Source: Myotis daubentonii (lineage: Eukaryota > Chordata > Mammalia > Chiroptera > Vespertilionidae). Taken from it: a DNA stretch of 64,000 nt. The notes beneath the pieces were generated by a model that was given only the letters and a program-made list of their open reading frames with translations, made no database searches and was not told the DNA's origin. The position numbers were made by a program, and so were the translations under genes. The DNA lies in NCBI RefSeq assembly GCF_963259705.1, contig NC_081847.1, forward strand, positions 73,863,754 to 73,927,753, given 5' to 3'. This document shows, one piece after another, positions 12,547 through 22,082 of this stretch. The number at the start of each line of letters is the position of its first letter. Position 1 is the stretch's first letter.

Positions 12547-12890
12547 TGTTTTTTCTTTCTGATCAAGGATGAATAAATAGAAAATCAGAGAAAATCTTTA
12601 CCACAAAGCAGAGAACTTAGTACTCAAAATGCAGAGAAAGAACTTACTTTAGAAAAAGTCTGATTATAGTAAACTGAAGAACATTTTAGAATGTAGCCAA
12701 ATTTCTCTTTTCAGAAAAATTCAGGGAAACAATAATTTATGATACAAGAAATCAAAAATGAGCTGATGATACACCAATATAAGATATGAAGGGAGCAAGT
12801 TGAGAAGAGTTAGAAATAAAAGAGAAACAAAATTCAAAAGACTAAATATAAAGAAACAAAATTAATATCAACATCAGATGCAGTGCACAT

Positions 12891-12935
12891 TATTGACTCT
12901 ATTTTCTCTCTTTGACAGAGAAAATAGAGTCAATA
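12891..12935. repeat. Perfect 19-bp inverted repeat with 7-nt loop
   Basis: TATTGACTCTATTTTCTCT at 12891-12909 and its exact reverse complement at 12917-12935 flank the loop CTTTGAC. There are no mismatches. It is too short for a typical pre-miRNA stem. Confidence 0.95.
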
Positions 12936-13000
12936 ATCACTTTATCTCTATTTGCCACAGTATTATGATCTGTTCAATGGACATAACAATAGTTACTGCT

Positions 13001-13053
13001 TCAAGGAGTTGATTTGAGCAGTGAATAAAATAAAGTATATAAAACATTTGGGA
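13001..13053 (+). repeat. Short local duplication, copy 1
   Basis: TCAAGGAGTTGATTTGAGCA and the next 30 bases recur at 14071-14121 with about three differences. Confidence 0.85.
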
Positions 13054-13569
13054 GATGATCTGGGATGGGGTATGCCTTTAATAAATATTAGCCATTATCT
13101 TTATAATTAAAAACTTATATAAAACATAATATGATTACAAAAGAAATGGTTTTAATTGTGAATTTGAACTAATAATAGATGAGACAGACATTGGACTTGG
13201 AATCATAAACCTTGGATAAACTTGAAAAGCTCTAGCAAAATATAAGAGGAAAAAGCAGAGATTAAATAAAGAAGACAGAAAGTGGTGCTTCAAAATAGAG
13301 ATCATGGCTTTTCCTAAAGAAGAGACCATTGAGTATATTCTTTCATACATATGAAAAACTAAAATATTTTCCCCAAAATTCAAAATATAAAGTTTTAAAA
13401 GAGATCAGAACAACAAATAAAGTAACTCTTGCAGATGAACTAGAAGAAAACTTTTTAAACCTTAAGAAAAATATAATCATTTTGAAGGGATTCCATAGAC
13501 AATTTAATTTGGAAAACTGCTTATCACATATCCCTCTTGGAGAGTAGAAATGCCCAGTGCATATTTTTC

Positions 13570-14058
13570 TTGGAATCCCAGCTTGGTAAGGTGTGACCTG
13601 TGCATGACAAGGTTAACTAGACCCTGTGTGATCTGGCTGTACATTAAAACTCTAATCTCATCAGCTTCTACTCTCTCCCTTACTCTTTCTACTCCAGGCA
13701 CAGTGTCCTTTCTATTATTCATTGAATATACCATGCATGCTCTTTGTCTGCAGTGCTCCTCACCAGGTAGCCACATGACCTGCTCCCTCACTTCCTTCAG
13801 TTTTTTACCTAAATACCACCCTACTAAAGGGTTTTCTATGACCCTATTGAAACTGTCATGTGTCCAATTCCCTATGCCCTTACTTAGCTTTACCTCCCTC
13901 AAGTATTTCATAAACAAAAATGCTATATATTTTAGTTATTCATTTTTATTTATTGTCTCCCTCACTAGAATGTCAGCACCACAATGACAGAGATTTCTGT
14001 TTGTTCCATTCCCTGCTATGCTTTACACACAGTAGGTACTCATGTTGAATACATGGAT
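13570..14058 (+). mobile_element. L2 LINE 3' part
   Basis: Motifs in L2 order include CTGCTCCCTCACTTCCTTCA, CACTAGAATGTCAGCACCAC and CACACAGTAGGTACTCATGT, ending near TGTTGAATACATGG. The coding frame is decayed. Confidence 0.75.
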
Positions 14059-14070
14059 TTTAAAAAAAAA

Positions 14071-14121
14071 TCAAGGAGTTGATTTGAGCAGTGAATAAAA
14101 CAAAGTATATAAAACACATGG
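14071..14121 (+). repeat. Short local duplication, copy 2
   Basis: This repeats 13001-13053 about 1.07 kb downstream. It follows a run of nine A and the end of an L2 copy. Confidence 0.85.
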
Positions 14122-14387
14122 GTATACAGGAGAAAAACAACTCTGAAAATTATAAGACAATGGAACATTCATTATCTATGGAATTTTGAGAGGAAAAGTT
14201 GTGACTCAAAATCACACTATTCTAAGCCTAGTTGTTCATTAGTGAAGACATCAGAAAATGTATATGCAAAGTGTATCATTTATGAGCCCATCCTAAAGTG
14301 CAAAAACAAAGCAAATACAATCCTTGAAGGTATACTCCACATCAAAGTTGGAGACATAGGAGTGGGAAAATCAGGATGTAAAGTCAG

Positions 14388-14614
14388 CCCGGCGATTGTG
14401 GCTCAGTGGATTGAGTGTTGTTCCATGCACCAAGAGGTCACTGGTTCGATTCCCAGCCAGGGCACATGCCCGGGTTTTGGGCTCAGTCCCCAATAGGGGG
14501 CGTGAAGGAGGCAGCCAACCAATGTTTCTCTCTCATGGATGTTTCTATCTTTCTCTTCCTCTCCCTTCCTCTCTCTCTAAAAAAAATCAACAAAAACATT
14601 TACAAAAAAAGGTA
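14388..14614 (+). mobile_element. Ves-type SINE (tRNA-derived)
   Basis: The tRNA-like head carries a box A-like GTGGCTCAGTGG and a box B-like GGTTCGATTCC. The typical GGCACATGCCCGGGTT body and a T/C-rich then A-rich tail follow. TAAAGTCAG at 14379-14387 is repeated at 14615-14623 as a target-site duplication. Ves SINEs are moved by L1 and mark vesper bats. Confidence 0.9.
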
Positions 14615-14623
14615 TAAAGTCAG

Positions 14624-14919
14624 AGTAGTTAATATTAAAACAAGTTAAACATAGAACTGAGTCTTTTATGTTATTTTAAAACCATAAATATGGTTACTTA
14701 GCAATGCAAGTCTGAAAACAATTCTTGGAAAAGATGAGAATAATATAAACAGACAAAAACAATAATGTGGGTCTAAAAATTCTAGATTATATCAATAAAA
14801 ACATGATAGTGGGTTAGGAAGGAATTGGGGGTACATTTTAAAATGCTCATTTACTTCTCTCATAGAGGGTGAGTCAACAACAATGATTTAATTTATTAAA
14901 TTGATGAACAAATATAGTT
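14624..14919 (+). mobile_element. Old L1 fragment between two SINEs
   Basis: A-rich sequence such as TCTAGATTATATCAATAAAAAC resembles decayed L1 ORF2. It links the old L1 stretches on either side of the younger insertions. Confidence 0.4.
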
Positions 14920-14933
14920 GCAGGTACAGCTTT

Positions 14934-15148
14934 CTTTTAAAATATATTTTTATTGATTTCAGAGAGGAAGGGAGAGGGAGAGATAGATACATCAATGATG
15001 AGAGAGAATCATTGATTGGCTGTCTCCTGCACGCCCCCTACTGGGAGTCGAGCCTGTAACCCAGTCATGTGCCCTTAATTGGAATCCAACCCATGACCCT
15101 TCAGTCCACAGGCTGATGCTCTATCCACTGAGCCATACCTGCTAGGGC
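14934..15148 (-). mobile_element. Ves-type SINE
   Basis: On the minus strand the element starts near 15148 with the tRNA-like head (TGGCTCAGTGGATAGAGC-like) and ends in an A-rich tail near 14934. Imperfect duplications GCAGGTACAGCTTT (14920-14933) and GCAGGTATAGTTTT (15149-15162) flank it. The mismatches suggest it is older than the copy at 14388. Confidence 0.85.
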
Positions 15149-15182
15149 GCAGGTATAGTTTTTACAAGGAAAAAAGGAATAT

Positions 15183-15196
15183 AAGAAAGTGCCCTG
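15183..15196. repeat. Left target-site duplication of ORF1-only L1
   Basis: AAGAAAGTGCCCTG is identical to 17548-17561 on the far side of the element. Confidence 0.9.
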
Positions 15197-17547
15197 AGGA
15201 GAAACTAAGATGGCGGCATAGGGAAACACCGAGATTGCTGCCTCCTACAACAACTTCGAAACACAATAAAGGGACAGAACGGACATCGTCCAGAACTTAC
15301 AGGAGGGCTGGCGGAGTGGAAATTCTACAACTAGAAGGAAAGAGAAAAGCACATTGAGGGTCAGGAGCTGTGGAAGTAAAGTGCAAAGGTACGGAGGCTC
15401 GGGAGTGCGTGGAAAGGGGCTGGTACCTGAGGACGCAGCTGTCTTTTTGAATCGGGAGGGAGTCACAAGCTCCCGACTGCTCTGAACTCCGGTTCCGGGA
15501 AGTCTCTGGGGACCCAGGACTCGTTCGAGGAGAGACTGGACTGTCTGGCAGTGGGCAGAACTCGGAACTCAGGGGCGGCTTTCCCTCAGAGGTGCTTGCA
15601 GCAATTATCGGGACACTGAGACGCGCACGGCCCCATAGGGCAGGGCTGAGAATCCGCCATAGTTCCTTGCTCCGCCCTTTGATTCCCTGAGACCCCGCCC
15701 CACCCAGGCTGTGGCAGAGGCTTTTGCATATGAATGCCCTGGCCCTTTGCAACCTAAAAATTAACTAACAAACCGCAGCTGGGCCACAGACCCAGAACTT
15801 CCAAGAGAAGGCCCAAGGCCCCACAGCAGTTTGCATTGCTTCACAGCTGGGCCTCATCAGGGCACCTCCAAACTCCAAAAAAGGAAGGGGAATCTGCAGT
15901 TCTCTTCATAGCTCCTGCTGGGTAACCTCCAAGATCCAGTGTACCCAGTGATCAGAGGGGGACCATCCGGATTACAACTCCTCAGATCCATAAGGGACAC
16001 ACCCAGGGGGCAGACTCAGTGAGCACCAAAGCCCCACTGAAGCAAGTCTTGCCCCAGAAGGGTGTCTTCAGCACAGAAGTTCTCCCACTGCAGACACAGC
16101 CGATTCTCACTGCCAATTGGCCTGGAGGTCAACTCCTCCCAGTGATCCTACAACAATCAAGGCATAGCTACAACAAGACTGTGCACAAAACCCACAAGGG
16201 GGTGCACCAAGAGTGTCCACCTCAGGTAACGGGGGAGGCTGAGCCACTGGGCCCTACAGGACACCTAGCAAACAAAACCACTCTACCAACACAGGGAAGC
16301 ATAAAAAAAATGCGGAGACAAAGAAACAGGTCACAAATGACAGACATGGAGGAAAGCAAACGACTGGATATAGAGTTCAAAACCACGTTTATAAGGTTTT
16401 TCAAGAATTTTATGGAAACCGCCGATAAATTTAGTGAGACCCTCAAGAAATCTAGTGAGACCCTCGAGGATATGAAAAAGGACCAACTAGAAATTAAGCA
16501 TACACTGACTGAAATAAAGAATAATATACAGAGATCCAACAGCAGACAAGAGGATCCCAAGAATCAAGTCAAAGATTTGAAATACAAAGAAACAAAAAAT
16601 ACCCAACCGAAAAAGAAAAAAGAAAAATGATTCCAAAAATATGAAGATAGTGTAAGGAGCCTCTGGGACAACTTCAAGTGTACCAACATCAGAATTATAG
16701 GGATACCAGAAGAAGAGAGAGGGCAAGATATTGAAAACCTATTTGAAGAAATAATGACAGAAAACTTCCCCTACCTGGTGAAAGAAATAGACTTACAAGT
16801 CCAGGAAGCACAGAGAACCCCAAACAAAAGGAACCCAAAGAGGACCACACCAAGACACATCATAATTAAAATGCCAAGAGCAAAAGACAAAGAGAAAATC
16901 TTAAAAGCAGCAAGAGAAAGAAAGTCAGTCACCTACAAGGGAGTACCCATATGACTGTCAGCTGATTTCTCAACAGAAACCATGCAGGCCAGAAGAGAGT
17001 GGCAAGAAATATTCAAAGTGATGAATAGCAAGAACCTACAACCAAGATCACTTTATCCAGCAAAGCTATCATTCAGAATAGAAGGTCAGATAAAGAGCTT
17101 CACAGATAAGGAAAAGCTAAAGGAGTTCATTACCACCAAACCAGCATTATATGAAATGCTGAAAGGTATTCTTTAAGAAGAGGAAGAAGAAAAAGGAACT
17201 CTTACCATTTGCCATAGCATGGATGGAACTGGAGAGTGGATAAATACCACATGATCTCACTCATGTGTGGAATATAATGAGCAACATAAACTGATGAACA
17301 AGGATGGATCTAGAGATGGAGAGGCATTGATTGGACTGTTGGGCCTTGGAGGGAAGGTAGGGGAGGGTGGGGGTAAGGGGGAAAGATCAACCAAAGGACT
17401 TATATGCAAGCATATAGGCCTAACCAATGGACATGGACAACGGGGAGGGGGTGAGGGCATGAGCGGGGGGGGGGGGGGGTAGGGGGTAACGTGGGGATAA
17501 GAACACATATGTAATATCTTAATCAATAAAAAATATATTTAAAAAAA
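15197..17547 (+). mobile_element. L1-derived ORF1-only retrotransposon (HAL1-like), complete
   Basis: The element has an L1 5' UTR (about 1.1 kb), an ORF1 region and an L1 3' end with AATAAA at 17525-17530 and a short A tail. Between the ORF1 stop and the 3' end only a short piece that reads like the last residues of L1 ORF2 remains, so endonuclease and reverse transcriptase are missing. Perfect 14-bp duplications AAGAAAGTGCCCTG at 15183-15196 and 17548-17561 bound it, showing it inserted as this short form. An L1-like YY1 motif, AAGATGGCGGC, is at 15207-15217. Movement would have needed reverse transcriptase from a full L1. Whether this is a known HAL1-type family of bats or a one-off deleted copy I cannot tell. 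Confidence 0.85.
16310..17176 (+). pseudogene. L1 ORF1p-type reading frame with two stop codons
   Basis: The frame starts at the ATG at 16310 and runs to TAA at 17174-17176, 289 codons, interrupted only by TGA at 16628-16630 and 16952-16954. There are no frameshifts. The N-terminal part (about residues 15-80) is rich in Lys, Glu and Leu and looks like the ORF1p coiled coil. The middle, with IRIIGIPEEE, matches the start of the RNA-recognition-like domain. The C-terminal part has the QARREW and LSFRIEGQIKSF type motifs of the ORF1p C-terminal domain. ORF1p is the RNA-binding chaperone of the L1 particle. The second stop fits CGA to TGA decay in a conserved arginine position. The copy is probably inactive. 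Confidence 0.8.
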
Positions 17548-17561
17548 AAGAAAGTGCCCTG
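17548..17561. repeat. Right target-site duplication of ORF1-only L1
   Basis: AAGAAAGTGCCCTG follows the A-rich tail and matches 15183-15196 at all 14 positions. Confidence 0.9.
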
Positions 17562-18500
17562 TTAGATAAGTGCCTATGTTCTCTGTGATGCACACCCAAA
17601 GGGGAGACCATATTCTAGACTAGAGAAAATGTTTTTTTTTCCCCCAAGAACTCTTGGAATAGTAAGATAAATTAATCATGTATCAGTAATTTGGAAGAAA
17701 AACATCAATACTTTCCCTAAAACAAAATTTATATAAGCCAAATTCTCTGAATACAATATAATAAAAGTAGGAAACAATAAGAAAAGAATTGAATTAATGG
17801 AAAGGGGAATAAAATTTTAGAGTTAAAATCTAAAGTAGCCGTCAAGGATACTTAGATGAAAAGAATGGGAACCCTACTTAGCAAACTTAATGCCTGTGGC
17901 TAAAACTGTACTCAAAGGTAAATACATTTCCTTAAGTGAATTCACTGTTGAAATAAGAAAGAATACAATTATCAGAGAAGCATGTTATTCAAGAAATTAG
18001 CGGCAAATATGCATTTTGGGAAAACAGGTAGAGAGTAATATTCATTGGCTTAAGCAGAAACTAGTAATTTAGAAAGTAGAAACATAAAATTGATAACTAA
18101 ACCCAGGGGAAGTTTCATGATATCAATAAAATCTCTTTTATAACTAATAAAAAATCAAAATATGGGTACAAAGCTTTCAAAGTGAATTCAATTTAATATC
18201 ACAAAGATGGTTTTTAAGAATTAGCCAATAACCTAACCCAGGTGGTTTTATAGGTACATATTTTCTAATTTACAATCTAATGTTTAAACCATTTCAGCGC
18301 ATAAAAAGTAAAGCGAGTTTAGCAAAATTTCACACCAAAATGATATAAAGACAGAAAGTTCAAGATCAATTTTACTATTGAATATATTAACCAAAAAAAA
18401 TATAAAACACCAACTCTAATATTAAGGAATAATGCATTCTGAGCACATAAGGATAATTTAAGAGCTGCAAGAATAGCTTCATATTAGGAAATCTGTATTA
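17562..18500 (+). mobile_element. Old L1 ORF2 relic, left part
   Basis: Translated pieces resemble L1 ORF2 between the endonuclease and reverse transcriptase, for example the part around AAAGGTAAATACATTTCCTT (a LKGKYISL-like reading). Stops and frameshifts are frequent. This is an ancient L1M-like copy into which younger elements inserted. Confidence 0.55.
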
Positions 18501-18960
18501 AAAATTGAATTTCTACCTGTCTGTTACTGCATCATGTGAAAATGCCTGATGCATTTTCCCCAAATGTTAAGAGTATGTTTGAGTTTGTCTGCCCCGATAT
18601 TGTCTGTCTCTGTGGTGTGTGAAAAATTCACTCTGTGGGACTGAGACTCATGAGATGACCTCAAAGAGGTTAGCAGTCATCCTTTAGAGGAGCTGAGGGC
18701 AACAAGGCTCATGGCATTCACATTTAGCCACTATAAACCAGAAGAGTGAACAGCGGCTTCATGTGTATTTCCCCATTGAAAGCCACAAGGGCAGCCATTC
18801 CAAAGGACTGGCATGGATTTGTGACCACGCTGCTTCTCACATGGGCAACTCCTTGCAGTGTGCCTGCCACAGGGGAGAAGCCGCAGGGACTTGCTTATGG
18901 TCAATGGTCTGATTTTCTAGACTAATGTCAGTGGAGCCATTATTATAATGTAAAAACAGG
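18501..18960. other. GC-richer unassigned segment inside the old L1
   Basis: About 450 bp differs in composition from its L1 surroundings and does not read as L1. No terminal repeats, tRNA-like boxes or ORF are apparent. It may be an eroded LTR or DNA transposon, or unique DNA between two separate L1 fragments. Confidence 0.4.
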
Positions 18961-19149
18961 TCAAATGTAAAAGAAACATTATTATAGAATAATTTGGTAA
19001 GACTCAATATCTATTTCTGATTTTTTTAAAAAAATGTTAGTTAACATAAATTTAAAGACTCTTTTAAATTTTGGTTTTAAACTCATCGTCAAATCATACA
19101 TAATAGTGAAACACAAAAGGCATTTTTAGTGAAATCAAGACTAAGATAA

Positions 19150-19275
19150 GAATGTGCCTCTAACCAATAGAGATCAGAAGCATCTCCCTAATAGTGATAA
19201 TCATAAATGTCTCTAGGCTTTGCCAAATGTGCCTTAAGCGGCAAAATCATCTTGAGTTGAGAATCACTGTTCTAA
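19150..19275 (-). mobile_element. MER20 fragment
   Basis: TAAATGTCTCTAGGCTTTGCC, GGCAAAATCATC and GAGTTGAGAATCACTG match the terminal part of MER20. It lies within the old L1 region. Confidence 0.6.
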
Positions 19276-19700
19276 AAGTTCTAATAAATGCAATAATATA
19301 AGGAGGAAAAAAATACTTTGGAAAGAATTGTCATATCAAATATTGTTTTAGGCGGTCTAGTAAATGCAATGAGACAGTATAATTTTTAATATTATAAATG
19401 GTAACTATTGAAAGAGAATTGTCATTGATTACAGAAGATGTGTTTATCATCCTCAAAAATTTAGAATTAACCAGAATATTATTTTGGGGAGTAATAAATA
19501 GAGTTCATTAAGGCAGCTGGATATGGAATAAGTGTACAAAAAAAAATCTATCCAAAATTCCAACAACAACCAGTTAGAAAATATAATGGATAAAAATATT
19601 TTATTCTGATAGCAACAATAATAGAAAATCTTGAGTAATGAACTCACCAGGATGTGTTTTGGAATCTCTATGGAGGAAACATACTATTTTATTAGGTGTT
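19276..19700 (+). mobile_element. Old L1 ORF2 relic, reverse transcriptase region
   Basis: The order of pieces (GAATTGTCATTGATTACAGA, GGCAGCTGGATATGGAATAA, CAACAACAACCAGTTAGAAA) follows the L1 reverse transcriptase region. It is the continuation of the relic at 17562-18500. Confidence 0.6.
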
Positions 19701-19724
19701 CTTGGACTCACCTCCAGAGTGATC

Positions 19725-19900
19725 TGATAAAATTGGAAACACATTACTGATTGATTAATATTCTTAATGGCTCCCCATTGCCTTCAAGATAAAGACCTAA
19801 GTCTAGCATGCCCACTCTGGCCCTTGCTGATCTATGCACAGGTTTGCTCCTGCTCACTCCTTGGGTTCCAGGAGGACCTGGGATATTTGAATAGTTTCAT
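19725..19900 (+). mobile_element. L2 LINE fragment
   Basis: AATGGCTCCCCATTGCCTTC, AAGATAAAGACCTAAGTCT and CACTCTGGCCCTTGCTGATC are typical of L2. Confidence 0.7.
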
Positions 19901-19956
19901 GTGCTATTAAGATTTGCTCTTCTTCAGCCTATCTACCCCTAAACTCTTATCTTATA

Positions 19957-20352
19957 CTAGAGGCCTGGTGCATGAAATTCATGCTCTTAGGTGGGGTCCC
20001 TCAGCCCGGCCTGTGCCCTCTTGTAGTCCGGGAGCCCTTGGGGGATGTCCAACTGATGGCTTAGGCCCGCTCCCCATGGGGAGCGGGCCTAAGTCATAGT
20101 CTGGCCTCCCTCTGTGGGAGGTGACCAGCGGGCTGATTGGGGGATGGCGCCGGCCAGTGAGCAGCTGGCCCACTCCCCCATTGCCTCACCGCGGCCACCA
20201 GTCACCACCACCCCCCTAATGCCATCCACTACCTCTGCCCACTGGCACCCACCTTGGCTGGCCTGGCACCACCGGCTTGCCAGCCCCGCCCCCTGCAAAC
20301 CTGTTGTTCTGCTGTTCAGTCAATTTGCATATTAGGCTTTTATTATATAGGA
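19957..20352 (-). mobile_element. Helitron B, first of a four-element array
   Basis: The plus strand opens with CTAGAGGCCTGGTGCATG and the GCATGAAATTCATGC palindrome (3' end of the element). It closes with TTTGCATATTAGGCTTTTAT and TATATAGGA (5' end). It has no coding capacity. The interior holds the perfect palindrome at 20060-20093. Confidence 0.88.
20060..20093. repeat. Perfect 34-bp palindrome inside Helitron B
   Basis: Two 16-nt arms, CTTAGGCCCGCTCCCC and its reverse complement, meet at a central AT. All positions pair. The half-arm GGCTTAGGCC(C/T)GCTCCC also occurs in Helitron D near 20737, where the second arm is imperfect. Confidence 0.95.
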
Positions 20353-20360
20353 GGATAACA

Positions 20361-20628
20361 CTAGAGGCCCGGTGCATGGGCCAAAATTGGCTCTCTGACA
20401 TCCCCTGAGGGGTCCCGGATTGTGAGAAGGCGGTTCTCAGGTGACACACCCTGGAATTGGGCTCCCTCCTCTCTGCTTCTGGGTGCATCACCAAGAATTG
20501 CAGCTGCCAAGTCACCACAGCTTGGCAGCTCCTGTGTTGAGCATCTGCCCCCTGGTGGTCATTGCGCATCATAGCTACCTGTTGAATGGTCAAAAGGTCA
20601 GATAGTTACTTAGGCTTTTATATATATA
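20361..20628 (-). mobile_element. Helitron C, second of the array
   Basis: CTAGAGGCCCGGTGCATG marks the 3' end at 20361. The other end shows TTAGGCTTTTATATATATA but lacks the final GA (TC on the minus strand), because the next element's CTAG follows directly. It is only 268 bp and non-coding. Confidence 0.8.
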
Positions 20629-21443
20629 CTAGAGGCCCGGTGCATAAAAATTTGTGCACTCCGGGGGGGGGGGTCCCTCAGCCTGGCCTGTGCCCTCTCG
20701 CAGTCTGGGACCCCTCGGGAGATAACGACCTGCTGGCTTAGGCCTGCTCCCGGGTGGCAGAGGGCAGGCCCAATCCCTAGGTGCAGCCCCTGGTCGGGCT
20801 CAGAGCAGGGTCGACTGGGGAGTTGGGGCACCGCCCCCTGTCATGCACAGAGCAGGGCAATCGGGAGGTTGTGATGCCACCCTCAGTCACACTCAGAGTA
20901 GGGCCGATTGGGGGATTGGGGCACCGTCTCCTGTCACACTCAAGGCAGGGTCGATGGGGAGGTTGCAGCGCCACCCCCTGTCACGCACAGAGCAGGGCCC
21001 ATCAGAGGGTTGGGGCGCCGCCACTCTCACACTCAGGGCAGGGCTGATGGGGAGGTTATGTCTCTACCCCGTCACACACACAGCAGGGCCCGTGTGGGGG
21101 GGTGGGTGTTGGGGCACCACACCCTATCACACACAGAGCAGGGCCGATCAGGGGGTTGGGTGCCGCACCCTGTCACACACACAGCAGGGCCGATCAGGGG
21201 GTTGGGGAGGTCCCCCCTATCAGGCACAGAGCAGGGCTGATCAGGGGGTTGGGGTGCCTTCCCCTGTCATGAACAGAGCAGGGCCGATAGGGAGGTTGTG
21301 GCCCCGCCCCCTGTCACACACAGAGCTGCAGGGCGATCAGGGGGTTTGGGCACTGCCCCCTGTCACACTGATCCCGGTGCCGGAAGGCCTCTCAGCTCCA
21401 CTGATCCCAGTGCTGGGAGGCGTATTACCCTTTTACTATATAG
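20629..21443 (-). mobile_element. Helitron D, third of the array, minisatellite-filled
   Basis: CTAGAGGCCCGGTGCATAAA at 20629 is the 3' end, followed by the AAATTTGTGCA palindrome arm. TTACCCTTTTACTATATAGG at about 21425-21444 is a decayed 5' end. Most of the element is an internal array of ~60-bp units. It has no Rep or helicase domain, so it is non-autonomous. Confidence 0.82.
20800..21375. repeat. Minisatellite inside Helitron D
   Basis: About nine or ten degenerate units of roughly 60 bp follow one another. Each contains a CCCCTGTCACACACAGAGCA-like core and then GGGCCGATCAGGGGGTTGGGG-like sequence. The units differ by substitutions and small indels. Long ORFs here only reflect the GC-rich repeat. 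Confidence 0.85.
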
Positions 21444-22082
21444 GGTAGAGGCCTGGTGCATGGGTGGGAGCCGGCTGGTTTGCCCTGAAGGGTGTCCTGG
21501 ATCAGGGTGGGGGTCCCCACTGGGGTGCCTGGCCAGCCTGGGTGAGGGGATGATGGCTGTTTGAAGCTGGTCACACACCCTTCAGGGTGGGGTCCCCACT
21601 GGGGTGCCTGGCCAGTCTGGGTGAGGGGCTGAGGGCTGTTTTCAAGCTGGCGGGTACTAAAGCTCCCAACTGCTCCTTTTTTTTCTTTTTCTTTTTTTTA
21701 TTCTGGACCAGCTTTAGCTCTGGCTCCAGCTCTGAGGCCTCTGCTGCTGAAAGCAGGTATCTGGTTTGTTTGGGTTCTATTATCAAAACACTGTATCAAC
21801 TCCAGCTCTGAGATCCCAGCGGGCTGAAAGCAGGTTTCTGGGGTTTTGTTTAGCTTCTATATTTGTAACTATGTTTCATACTGCAAGTTCAGAGGCCGGC
21901 AAGGCAGGCGGGAACGTTGGAGTCCTCCGTCACTGAAGCAAGCAAGCCTCATGTTAGTTTCAAGCTGCCTGGTTGCCGGCCTCCATCTTGGCTGGCAGTT
22001 AATTTGCATATCTCGCTGATTAGCCAATGGGAAGGGTAGCGGTCGTACGCTAATTACCATGTTTCTCTTTTATTAGATAGGA
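21444..22082 (-). mobile_element. Helitron E, fourth of the array
   Basis: TAGAGGCCTGGTGCATGGG marks a slightly decayed 3' end. The other end reads on the minus strand TCCTATCTAATAAAAGAGAA and is followed by host T at 22083. It shares the end motifs with Helitrons B-D but has a different interior, including a direct repeat of about 75 bp (around 21500-21575 and 21580-21650) with the shared core CCCCACTGGGGTGCCTGGCC. Confidence 0.85.

Larger units (their letters stand above)
12547..13560 (+). mobile_element. AT-rich region with old L1 remnants and a MIR tail
   Basis: The sequence is A-rich on the plus strand, and the part from about 13300 reads like fragments of an old L1 ORF2 in several frames. 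About 12960-13100 resembles the end of a MIR (TAATAAATATTAGCCATTAT). A perfect hairpin at 12891-12935 is listed separately. Family assignment is weak. Confidence 0.45.

Noticed and set aside
12241..12576. Pro/Ser/Leu-rich and Lys/Gly/Arg-rich ORFs
   Set aside because: They are translations of the CCTT microsatellite on either strand.
12891..12935. microRNA precursor
   Set aside because: The stem is only 19 bp with no extended lower stem, shorter than a typical pre-miRNA. Kept as a structural oddity only.
14388..14460. tRNA gene
   Set aside because: Box A and box B-like words are present, but they belong to the tRNA-derived head of a Ves SINE, with SINE body, tail and target duplications.
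16019..16309. Upstream extension of the L1 ORF1 frame
   Set aside because: It begins with GTG inside the L1 5' UTR. The ATG at 16310 fits the usual start of ORF1p.
20843..21448. 201-codon ORF rich in His, Thr and Gly
   Set aside because: It is produced by the ~60-bp minisatellite inside a non-autonomous Helitron.
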